This document shows, in pieces, positions 28,001 through 40,000 of a DNA stretch of 64,000 bases (positions within the stretch are counted from its first letter, which is position 1; the number at the start of each line of letters is the position of its first letter). Source of the DNA: Bedellia somnulentella. Taxonomy: Eukaryota; Arthropoda; Insecta; Lepidoptera; Bedelliidae. A program made the position numbers and the translations under genes. The stretch spans positions 17,220,875 to 17,284,874 of the forward strand of contig OY755170.1 of NCBI GenBank assembly GCA_963576735.1, in the 5' to 3' direction. The notes beneath the pieces were generated by a model. That model was not told the DNA's origin, made no database searches, and worked only from the letters and a program-made list of their open reading frames with translations.

Positions 28001-31000
28001 TCCACCCTTTCTGGGGAAGTGGTACGCTCGGCATGTGAGACATCAACTTTGGTAGAATTAAAGCTTCTACTTGAATTATAGGGTTTTGTTTACCCTTGGG
28101 TTTGACTAAACACGAAATTACACCCTTTGGTTTAACTGGTTCGCTATCACCAATACCATATACTGGAATGTTTATTTTCTTACGATTTAAACCTAATCTT
28201 TGCGCGCACGACTCAGTTATAAAGGAAGCCTGGCTTCCCGAGTCCACAACACACCTAACGGTCGATAGTATAGAAGAGCCAACACATACATCGATGAGCG
28301 CGGTCGAGAGTAGCACCGTGCTAGTTCGCATAGAAGGAGCATTGGAATTCGACGCGCAATTATTATGAATAGAATTCGACTCGGACTGAGTTGGCGGCAC
28401 TGGGTCTACCTTGGCAGGGGGGAGGGTGATAACCGCGGAGTCACTGACTACCGGCGAGGCTTGATTAGACAAATGAATTAAACTGTGATGCCTTTTGTGA
28501 CACGAGCGACACACATAACTCGATTTGCAATTGATAACATTGTGACCTACATTTAAACAATTATAACAAATACTTTTATTTTGAATTAAATTGTACCTCG
28601 CGTGAGGTGTAAGATTTAAAAACTTCGAACATTTTGTCAACGAATGTTGAGCTTCACAGCATATACAAGTTTGCTTCTTAATTACGTTGTAACTACGTTG
28701 ATTTTCGTCTGTTTGACGAGTAGGAAGGCCGACATTGTTTGCAGCTAATGCATTGAATGATCGCTGCTGCGTGATAGTGCGGCTTGATAGCGAACTACCC
28801 ACTTTTGTATTTTGTTGTGAAATGGACTGCCCACCAACGGAAATGTTTATGATTTCGTCAGCGGAAATTTCTTTTTCAAGAAATGTGATCAATGTGTTTA
28901 CATCGGGAATAGAAGATGGTTTCACTAGCGATCTTTCAAAACACTTCCTAGTACCAACTGGAATTTTACGTAGTAAAATGTTTAAAAGTATGAAATTCCA
29001 TTGGCCCACGGGAAACTGCATAGCTTCAAGTGCCTTAATATTTTCTTGGTAGACGTTAAGTAGCCGACGCAGGCTATGAACCGATTTATCACTGCAATTT
29101 TCGATGTCGAGAATTCGATCGAGATGTTTTGACGCGATGACTCGCTTATTTTCATAACGAGAAATTAATATTTCTAAAGCGATGGCGTAATTATCTTCGG
29201 AAATCGGCAAGGATTTTATAAGATTAAAAGGTTCGTTCTTTACAGTAAGTATTAAGTACCTAAGCTTCTCGGCATCCGTGTAGGCACTGTTGCTATGCAC
29301 TAACGACTTAAATAAATCAATGTATGATGGCCAATCCGTAGGATCGCCACTAAACGAGGGCAATGGTAAAGTAGGCAAAGTTTTACTGTGATGACACTGC
29401 TGAGGAGCCTCAGACGATGAAAGAAAAATACGACTTGAGCGACGGACACGTTCCTCCTTTTGCTTAAGGTCGTTAAGATGAGCTAAGATGCCATAATACA
29501 AATCGTTAAATTCATTCCGAATAGTTATTTGTTCATCTTTATCAAAGCACTTATGTTTAAACAATATTTTTTCTATTTTACACTGGACTTTCGTAAACTT
29601 TCTCTGATGAGCTGAAATGTCTATAGTTCGCGAACGAAATTGCTGCTCATCGGTAGTTGCAAACTGTAATGTACGCCTAAGTTCTTCGAGAATCAAGTCC
29701 CTTTCGAATATGTCTTGTTCACAAACACTCACATCGGCGTGTTGAGAAAGAGAGAGACTAACTTGCGGAAACGGATGTAGTTGTAAGACGTCAGACGTCA
29801 ATGTTGCCAGTTTCCCGCATCAACAAGGTAGTGTTAGAGAAAATAAGCCACATGAAATAAATCTATTTCTAACGTGAATTAAAAAGTATGTAAAATATGT
29901 TTTGTTGTCTTGTGCACACCTAATAAAGAAAATTATAAACTAATTTGTTCCAGTACGGAACATAGATAGATAGATAGATAACTCGTTTATTTATGTTAAC
30001 ATAACACCACATACAATATGAAAAACAATACATAAAGTGAAAAAAAAAACAATATTTTAAACTTAAAATTAGTGCTATGGTAACACAAACTAGGTCCTAA
30101 CTCAGTGCTTGATATTGCCAAGTGGCAAAACACTGGTTTTCAGTTAAGGCCTACACTACACTACACATAATTAATTAATATATAAACAAAATAATCTGTG
30201 TCTGCCACATTTGAAGTAAACAAAATTGAATAAATAGTAAAGGAACAGACAGTAAACTAAACAAATGCACAACAAAAAAATAATAATAAAAAACAATATC
30301 TTTTAAAATTATCTTTAAACATATTCGCTTAGTCTCAGAACATTAAATAATTAAAAGAACAAGAAAACATTATCAGCATTCACAAATTCTCAAGTAAAGG
30401 TTCACATGAGAAAACCAAGCAATACATTTATACATTAGTTATTTTTATTATTTTACTGGAAGTTTACTTGCACGTGTGAGAAAGTCTTTGAGATATTAAT
30501 TTTTTGTTGATTCAGAAGGAGCGTTTTGTACTGTTTTTTGAAATTAAATTTATTTAATATTTCACGCATTGGTGGAGGAATATTATTCCAACACTTAGTT
30601 GCATTGTAACGAAAACTTCCAGTAAAAGCTACAGTACGATGATGGATCAGTGATAAAGGTGGGAGCAGGCTACGAACACAATAGAAACTTCCAAATGATG
30701 AATACTTCAATTTGTTAAAAAGATATTCTGGGCATTTGAACTTCATTACATCAAACATTAATAAAGCCATATGTAAGCGCCTACGGGATTCCATGTTAAG
30801 TGTAGAAGAACTATTCAGGTAAGGTGAGATATGACAACGTGGCGGTATACTATGGGAAAATCTATAGCAAGCATTTTGGATTCGCTGAATCTGACGTTCT
30901 GACGTTGCTAAAAGACGTGGCCCGTACACAACATCCGCATAATTAAGTTTCGATAAAACCACAGCCTCACAAAGAGTAACGCGTGCATCTACTGTCAAAT

Positions 31001-34000
31001 AGTCTCTTATTTTATATAATATTTTTAAACGGTAAAAACAATTTCGCATCAAATTATCTATATGTTTTTCAAAACGTAATGATCCGTCAAACTCGAGTCC
31101 TAGGTTTCTTGCACTATCAACACGTTCTATTGCTTGGCCTTCAATTTGAATATCCAAATTTTGAGAAAGACATACAAGTATTTGTTGTTAGGAACCATGT
31201 CATTAAATTAAGTGAAAAGACTTAAGTACTTGTAAACAATGCATTTTATTCATTTTAGATTTTCTGAATAGAAATGAAACAAATAAAATAATCATTTTTT
31301 ATTCACATACACTTTTATACACATATACTTTTCACCAAATGGCCAAATACCAATTGGTATCTACGGAATTAGCAAACTGACCCCTCATTTAAACCCTCTT
31401 AATACACCATGTAGTTGCAAAAACCCTAAAACGCTTCAGTCTTAACTTTAAATCAAATAGCCTTTATTTATTTTTTAACATTATATACTCGTATCTTCAA
31501 AACTGACGAAGTTTAATACAAACTCCACCTCTGTTTTAACCCCTTAAAGGTGGAATATTTAAAAATCCTTTCTTAGCGGATGCATACGTCATAACATCTA
31601 ACTGCATGCCAATTTTCAGCTGCCTGATTTGCGTATGTGTATACACAAAATCAGAACTGGTTTTCATTATGATGCCTGCATAGTGATGCGTCGGCAGAAA
31701 ATTTTACAAACTACAAAATTAAATCTCAAAGAAGTAAAAATAATATTCATCATGCAACAACAAAATAAACATATTTACACCTATAACTAAGACAACAACT
31801 ATTAAATACAATACGGTGTAGTTTTATTTAACAAAAAAAGGGGTACAATTTCCGACTTTAATAATAGTTTTTTTCAAATGCATGAATATGAACGCAATAT
31901 TTCTTTCACTTAATTCGATGACATTGTTCCTAACAACAGATACTAATTTGTCTTTTAGTTACAGATATTCCCTTACTGTCTGACCCATTCAAATTAGACA
32001 CCTGTGTATTGATTTTGTCTGAGTTAGACCTCCGAGCAGACGGTTTTCACTATGGACCACGCCCCGTCGTAATACACGGCGAATAAGCAGTACATTCTAT
32101 TTCTGAAAGATGTGGCTTCAAATCCCATAATATGAACTTATTGTTTTGATGATTCAAAATATTTACTTATCACTAAAATAAACTCTAAATAACATAAATA
32201 ATCCTCCAAAGCATAACATTTTTTATAAAATAATATTACATTTATCGACATCTTTACTAAGTTCGACGGACTGAAACACTTTAATGGTTTACTATCTGCA
32301 CCAAACGCGCGCATTTCGAGTGATGTTTTACAGTATATAAATTTGAATTCAACTTAGCTACAAACTATCATAGTTCATTACGTTCCTACAAGATTGCGCT
32401 TTCATTAAACAGCAAATTTTGATCACAAGTTGGTCCGATTCTCTGATATTTCTTCCGAAGTTTAAGTACTAGTGATCTATAGTGCCCTAAAGAAGGATGT
32501 CTTACTAGATCGCTGCATTTCGTTTTAAGTAGGATGATTAGTTGTTGATGTTATTGAGTAGTTTAACGAGTGTTTCCCAAAAAGTAATAACATAATACAT
32601 ACATATACTCACGGCTATAAATCCCTAGATGGGGTAGCCAGAGCTAGGGAATCAGAAACTCCTCAGCCACTTTTGGAAAGTTAAGTGGGGAAAAGATGGC
32701 AAAATAAAGGTTGTTGGTGATGGGTCTCCAACGTCGCCTTTTACGTACACCCACCGGAAGAAATGAGGTAGTGCTATTCTAAGCCGACATTACACAGCAT
32801 AAAAATAATAAAAAGTAATAAGAAACACTTATTTATATTGACATCAACGCATTAACATGCACGCAGTGACATACAAGTATTTGTTGTTAGGAACCATGTC
32901 ATTAAATTAAGTGAAAAGACTTAAGTACTTGTAAACAATGCATTTTATTCATTTTAGATTTTCTGAATAGAAATGAAACAAATAAAATAATCATTTTTTA
33001 TTCACATACACTTTTATACACATATACTTTTCACCAAATGGCCAAATACCAATTGGTATCTACGGAATTAGCAAACTGACCCCTCATTTAAACCCTCTTA
33101 ATACACCATGTAGTTGCAAAAACCCTAAAACGCTTCAGTCTTAACTTTAAATCAAATAGCCTTTATTTATTTTTTAACATTATATACTCGTATCTTCAAA
33201 ACTGACGAAGTTTAATACAAACTCCACCTCTGTTTTAACCCCTTAAAGGTGGAATATTTAAAAATCCTTTCTTAGCGGATGCATACGTCATAACATCTAA
33301 CTGCATGCCAATTTTCAGCTGCCTGATTTGCGTATGTGTATACACAAAATCAGAACTGGTTTTCATTATGATGCCTGCATAGTGATGCGTCGGCAGAAAA
33401 TTTTACAAACTACAAAATTAAATCTCAAAGAAGTAAAAATAATATTCATCATGCAACAACAAAATAAACATATTTACACCTATAACTAAGACAACAACTA
33501 TTAAATACAATACGGTGTAGTTTTATTTAACAAAAAAAGGGGTACAATTTCCGACTTTAATAATAGTTTTTTTCAAATGCATGAATATGAACGCAATATT
33601 TCTTTCACTTAATTCGATGACATTGTTCCTAACAACAGATACTAATTTGTCTTTTAGTTACAGATATTCCCTTACTGTCTGACCCATTCAAATTAGACAC
33701 CTGTGTATTGATTTTGTCTGAGTTAGACCTCCGAGCAGACGGTTTTCACTATGGACCACGCCCCGTCGTAATACACGGCGAATAAGCAGTACATTCTATT
33801 TCTGAAAGATGTGGCTTCAAATCCCATAATATGAACTTATTGTTTTGATGATTCAAAATATTTACTTATCACTAAAATAAACTCTAAATAACATAAATAA
33901 TCCTCCAAAGCATAACATTTTTTATAAAATAATATTACATTTATCGACATCTTTACTAAGTTCGACGGACTGAAACACTTTAATGGTTTACTATCTGCAC

Positions 34001-37000
34001 CAAACGCGCGCATTTCGAGTGATGTTTTACAGTATATAAATTTGAATTCAACTTAGCTACAAACTATCATAGTTCATTACGTTCCTACAAGATTGCGCTT
34101 TCATTAAACAGCAAATTTTGATCACAAGTTGGTCCGATTCTCTGATATTTCTTCCGAAGTTTAAGTACTAGTGATCTATAGTGCCCTAAAGAAGGATGTC
34201 TTACTAGATCGCTGCATTTCGTTTTAAGTAGGATGATTAGTTGTTGATGTTATTGAGTAGTTTAACGAGTGTTTCCCAAAAAGTAATAACATAATACATA
34301 CATATACTCACGGCTATAAATCCCTAGATGGGGTAGCCAGAGCTAGGGAATCAGAAACTCCTCAGCCACTTTTGGAAAGTTAAGTGGGGAAAAGATGGCA
34401 AAATAAAGGTTGTTGGTGATGGGTCTCCAACGTCGCCTTTTACGTACACCCACCGGAAGAAATGAGGTAGTGCTATTCTAAGCCGACATTACACAGCATA
34501 AAAATAATAAAAAGTAATAAGAAACACTTATTTATATTGACATCAACGCATTAACATACAACACGTCTATGAATCCGAAAAGTTGTAGCCAGAACTACGA
34601 CATTAAACATTCATCAGCCGCTTGTGGAATCTGAGTACCGAGTAGATGGAATGAAGATGGTCTAGTAAAAGATGTTTGGTGATGGGTCTTCGGGCACATC
34701 GCCCAACAATGACTCCAAAGGCTTCGAAACTATAAGTACCCCTTACGACACCCGTTTAATTGGGCCTTCGACCCATATTATGCCAAATTCTGATGAACAG
34801 TGATAATTAGCAATACTCTTTATAATTAATCATTTATAGGTCATTTGTTCGGAGCCATTATTATTTCTTATCGAATTATATTCTATAATATGTTTTTCAA
34901 TTTCCAGGAGGTAATGGAGCTTAGATTAGAAAAGCGACCAAGAAAGGCGCTGGGCGCACCACTAGGAAAGAAAGTTATCTTTTTCATAGATGACGTAAAT
35001 ATGCCTCGTCTTGATATGTATGGAGCTCAACCAACTATAGAACTATTAAGGTATAATATTTTTGTAACATATTTACACTTAGGTATGAAAAAGTTCGTGA
35101 ATACATCTTGCCTTTAAGCATCGTATTAATTTCTACATATAAGGCTTTTACGCTCAGAAAAAGCTATGGATGGGATGACGCATGTCTTTTTATGCTATGG
35201 TTAATAAACATAATTTCAAAATCACTGCTGTTTGGTGACAGTTACAATTGTATGGTTGTTTTTTTTTAGTCTTCATCACTAGATGTTGTAATGCATCATC
35301 ATATTTAATCACTGATATATATTTTTATTACACTCACAAGACCTGGAAAGATGGTTATTTGACAGCATAATTTATCTATTTCAGAAATGCGCGGATTAAT
35401 TTTCATCTAGAGTAAAAGCCCACATTTTCTAGGCCATTATTGCACACTACTCTTTTTACGACCACGACGACAGCCGTGGCTGAGTGGATAGGTGACTAGC
35501 TTCTCAGTCCGGAGGTTGCGGGTTCAATCCCCGCTGAGAGCAATATTTACGTAATGAGCATAAATGTTTGTATCTTAGTCTTGAGTGTTATTTATATTTG
35601 TATTATATAATATTAAAATGTATGAATAAGTTAGTATCTTATAATAATGCAAGTCTTTCTTAGTTTGGGGCTAACTTGATCTGTTTATAATATGTCCCTA
35701 TATATTTATTTATACCTTTCAATGTTATTCCAGGCAACTGCTAGATTTCGGTGGTTTATACGACCGTGACAAGTTATACTGGAAAGACCTGCTCGATGTG
35801 ATGCTGTCCTGCGCCTGCGGTCCCCCGGGTGGCGGTCGGAACCCGCTCACTGCTCGCTTCGTGCGCCACTTTGCTATGTTCTACATATCTGCACCTAATT
35901 CTGATGCAATGAAAACTATTTTCAAGGTAAGTGTTTTGCATGAAACTTTGGTATCTTGCGTTCCTTTATTTGTTTACTCGGTTTTAAGAGTATAACTTGT
36001 ACAGAAAAAAATATGCAGACGTGCTTATAATCTGCTCCTGCTTAGAATAATGCCCCTGAAACTGGAATGACCTGTTGCGGGTTCACAAGTATTAATAAGA
36101 GCAAATTTATTCAGTTAACAAGTTAAGATTATTTCATTAATAGAAGAACTACAACCACGTTACTAAACCGCATTTTTGTACAGGCAATCCTAAATGGACA
36201 CATGGAAGATTTCATCCCAGAAGTAGCAGTATTGGCAGACCCAATAGTTAATGCTGCTGTAGATATCTACCAGAAAATATGCAGCGAGCTACTCCCGACG
36301 CCGACGAAATCCCATTATGTCTTCAACTTGCGTGACTTGTCTAAATCTATGCAAGGTGTCTTACAAGCTAATTCATCTACCATGAGGAATCCCACTTCAA
36401 TGCTAAGGTACTTTTTTTTATTAACGTATACTTATACCTGATTATTGATAATGATTATATTTTTTTAAGATATACCATAATTTTAGGTTGTTTTATCATG
36501 AATGTCTACGAGTATTCCACGATCGGTTGATCAATATTGAAGACAAGAGTTACTTCTTAAAGTTGATGAGTACAATATGCGGACGTCACTTTCAATCGCC
36601 AATCTTGGAGATTCCAGACGAGCCCATCATTGAACATCCACCGCTGCTGCTGTGGGGTGATTTCATGAATTCAGCGGTGCCCAAGGAGAACCGTGTTTAT
36701 GCAGAAATCACAGACCTAGCTAAATTGACAATAGTTTTAAAGGTACGTATATATGTCATATTCTCCGATACATCATTTCATTTCAACGACGTCCGTGGCC
36801 GAGTGGATTGATGACTAGCTTCGCGGTCCGGATGTTACAGGTTCGATCCCCGCTGAGAGCAACATTTGTGTGATGAGCAGAAATGATTGTTTCGTAGTCT
36901 CGGATGTTATTTATATGATATTGAATGTATCGTTTAGTTAGTATCTCGTATTAAAAGTTCTACTTAGATTGGGGCTAACTTGATTGGTGTATAACATTCC

Positions 37001-40000
37001 CGTATATTAAATTATCATACATAATGTCCCGGCAATAGTTTTACTCATCACTTTGTAAGATCCTGGTAAACCTTTCGAGCTTCGTCTATATTTGTCATTA
37101 TTTTCATACATACCCTTTTATTCTTTACACAACGGACGCCTGCCTTTTTAAGCTCATTCTTTATTTAAAAACCATATACAAGATAAATGTTTCAAGTTTC
37201 ATTAAATTTCCATTAATTTCCAGGAGTACCTAGAAGAGTACAACGGCACGGCGCGCGCCGAGATGCACCTAGTGTTGTTCCAGGACGCGATCGAGCACGT
37301 GGTTCGAGTGGCTCGCGTGCTGCGGGCCGAGCGCGGGCACTGCCTCATGGTGGGCCCGGGCGGGTCGGGCCGCCGCAGCGTGGCCACGCTGGCCGGACAC
37401 GTCAACGAGTGCAAGTACGATACACTATACTGACACGTCAACGAGTGCAAGTACGATACACTATACTGACACTTCAACGAGTGCAAGTACGATACACTAT
37501 ACTGACACGTCAACGAGTGCAAGTACGATACACTATACTGATACGTCAACGAGCGCAAGTACGAAACACTATACTGACACGTCAACGAGTGCAATCACGA
37601 TACACTATACTGACACGTCAACGAGTGCAATTACGATACACTATGATGACACGTCAACGAGTGCAAGTACGATACACTATACTGACACGTCAACGAGTGC
37701 AAGTAAGGTACACTATACTGACACGTCAACGAGTGCAAGTACGATACACTATGATGACACGTGAACGAGTGCAAGTACGATACACTATGATGACACGTCA
37801 ACGAGTGCAAGTACGATACACTACACAGACACGTCAACGAGTGCTAGTGCGATACACTACACTGACACGTCAACGAGTGCTAGTGCGATACACTATACTG
37901 ACACGTCAACGAGTGCAATAACGATACACTATGCTGACCCGTCAACGAGTGCAAGTACGATGCACTATGCTGACACGTCAACGAGTGCAAGTACGATACA
38001 CTATACTGACATAGATCACGTGGTCGCGTGGCATAGGACAGAACCCAGGACACATGAACGTATTTAGCATTGATTTATAACCTTAAATCCTATTACGAGT
38101 CTGAATGAAAAATTTTATGAATAGAAGTTAGGTACGAAACTTTATTTTTATTTTATTTTAATTACCTATCTACTTAACCTTTCCGCGCCTTCGTTGGCTT
38201 ACACTGCGTGTGGGTGGATACTTTCTCATGTATATAGAGAATAAAAAACAAAACTGATTGGTAACTATTAGTACTGTTGCCTCATCATGTCGATCGGCTG
38301 TGGCCTGAACTAAATTTAATGGTATTTACTAGAGCTATTAGCTAGAGCAGACATGCGCAATATTACATAGGCTCCGTGCAAATGCAGATGATATTGCTTT
38401 TGTCCATCGAGTTTGTTAGCACACATACAGCTTTTGAATGAACTAATTAATGCAGTACGATGTTAAACGTGCGGATGATTTAAATAAATCACATTAACAT
38501 TAATAACGCATCATCTATCACAGATGTATGGGTATGGAACTAAAACGGAACTATGACACTACCGAATTCCACGACGATCTCCGCAAGATGTACATGAGGG
38601 CTGGAGTCCAGTTCGAAGACACTGTTTTCCTGTTCACCGACACGCAGATCACCAAAGAGGAATTTCTAGAAGATATTAACAATATGTTAAATTCAGGTGA
38701 GAATGTAAAACACTTCTCTGGTTCAATTAGCAACTATGTTATACTGCTGGAAACTAGGTATTAGCCAAAGGTAAGGCATGATATTACGATATATATCAAC
38801 TGAAAGCTATACCTTGTTAAGTCAGGTCATGACTTACAAATTCCTTAATCATCAGGCCCGGTTTCATACAAAATCGATGATCCTCCTTTACAAATTATTT
38901 AACATGCTGTCAACACTCACAGTTTATGATACAATATAGGTGAGGTACCAAACCTGTTCGACGGCGACACGTACGAACAAATCCAAGGCGGGTGTCGCAA
39001 CGAAGCTGCTAAAGTCGGAATCAATCCTGCGGACCGAGATGCGGTTTACTATTTCTTTATCAACCGAGTGAGAGGAAAACTACATCTGTGCATGTGTGCG
39101 AGTCCTGTTGGAGAGGCTTTCAGGCAAGAATGCATTTTTTTGTTAATAAAACAACTTATTTCAGTATTGCTTAGTCGCTTCGTGCGACACCATGGAACAT
39201 AATATTTTTGCGTATATAAGGGTCATTTGCCTAACTTCGATAATAAATTGAATTTAACAATGATTAATATTCCTCGTCTGATTCGTAATTTTCCAGGATT
39301 ACTGTTTCTTGTCCTTCGTCTTCTTCTTGGTCTTCTTCCTGTTCTTCTTCTTCTTCTTTTTCTTCGATTTCACAGATCAACTGTCCCACTAGCGATTCCT
39401 CATTTGTATCATATGAGTCTTCTAGATTAGCTGACTCAACATTAGAGCACGATCGGCCTTGGCAGTTTGTGCATGCCAGGGAATAAAACAGTCCAACTTT
39501 TCTGCATCCACATTTAGCATTACAACCTTTTTTACAGTTGCAAAATATTGAGTTGAGAAGTTTCTCAGGCGCTGGTGGAAGTAAAGTTAGAACTGGCTCT
39601 AATGTATTGACGACCAACTTCCAACCCCAGTCTTTAGGGTCCAGCTGATTACCAAGCCACACTTAAACTTGGTACTATACCCGAAATAAATGTTGGTGAG
39701 CAGCTACTGAGGTTTAAGTTATAACACCTTATAAGTGATGTTCATACGTGGCGTACATGTGCAAAGTATGAAGATTACCAATGACCGAACTTTTCAACGC
39801 GTTATATCTTCAAAATGTGGCTTTTAGGAAAAAAAATATTGATATCTTTTTTGTAGAGAATTTTCTGATCTACAATTTTGTACTGGGAAGATTTTGCGAA
39901 AAACTTACCGTTTCTCTTAAAATCGCAAAAAACTCATTTTTTTTACCTTTGACCTCGTGTAAAATTTTTAGCACACCTCGGAACGATGGGGACTTTTGAG

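Larger units (their letters stand above)
23908..29962 (-). mobile_element. BEL/Pao LTR retrotransposon with truncated 5' LTR
   Basis: The 3' LTR is complete (23908-24361, 454 bp, TG...CA ends in element sense TGTTCCGTACTGG...GGCTACA). The 5' LTR keeps only its first 237 bp (29726-29962). Both outer flanks are TAGAT (23903-23907 and 29963-29967), consistent with a 5-bp target duplication inside a GATA microsatellite, although the microsatellite makes that ambiguous. The interior is one long gag-pol frame. Confidence 0.9.
31169..34557. repeat. 1690-bp direct tandem duplication
   Basis: 31169-32858 and 32868-34557 are two copies with no mismatch in the parts I compared, separated by nine bases (GCACGCAGT). 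Each holds a TIR element (first 770 bp), a satellite-related segment and a minus-strand family A repeat. Identity suggests a very recent event or an assembly error. Confidence 0.92.

Noticed and set aside
24442..29052. Plus-strand frames of 64-105 codons
   Set aside because: They are antisense shadows of the BEL polyprotein.
35470..35545. tRNA gene
   Set aside because: The same tRNA-like head and the same AT-rich body recur at 36788-37020, so it is a SINE head.
37409..37921. 170-codon open frame (and an antisense partner) of 12-residue repeats
   Set aside because: It is the 36-bp minisatellite read in a frame other than that of the dynein exon; unit length divisible by three keeps it open by chance.
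37396..38007. CRISPR-like array
   Set aside because: Units are contiguous with no spacers and derive from an exon boundary; the genome is eukaryotic.
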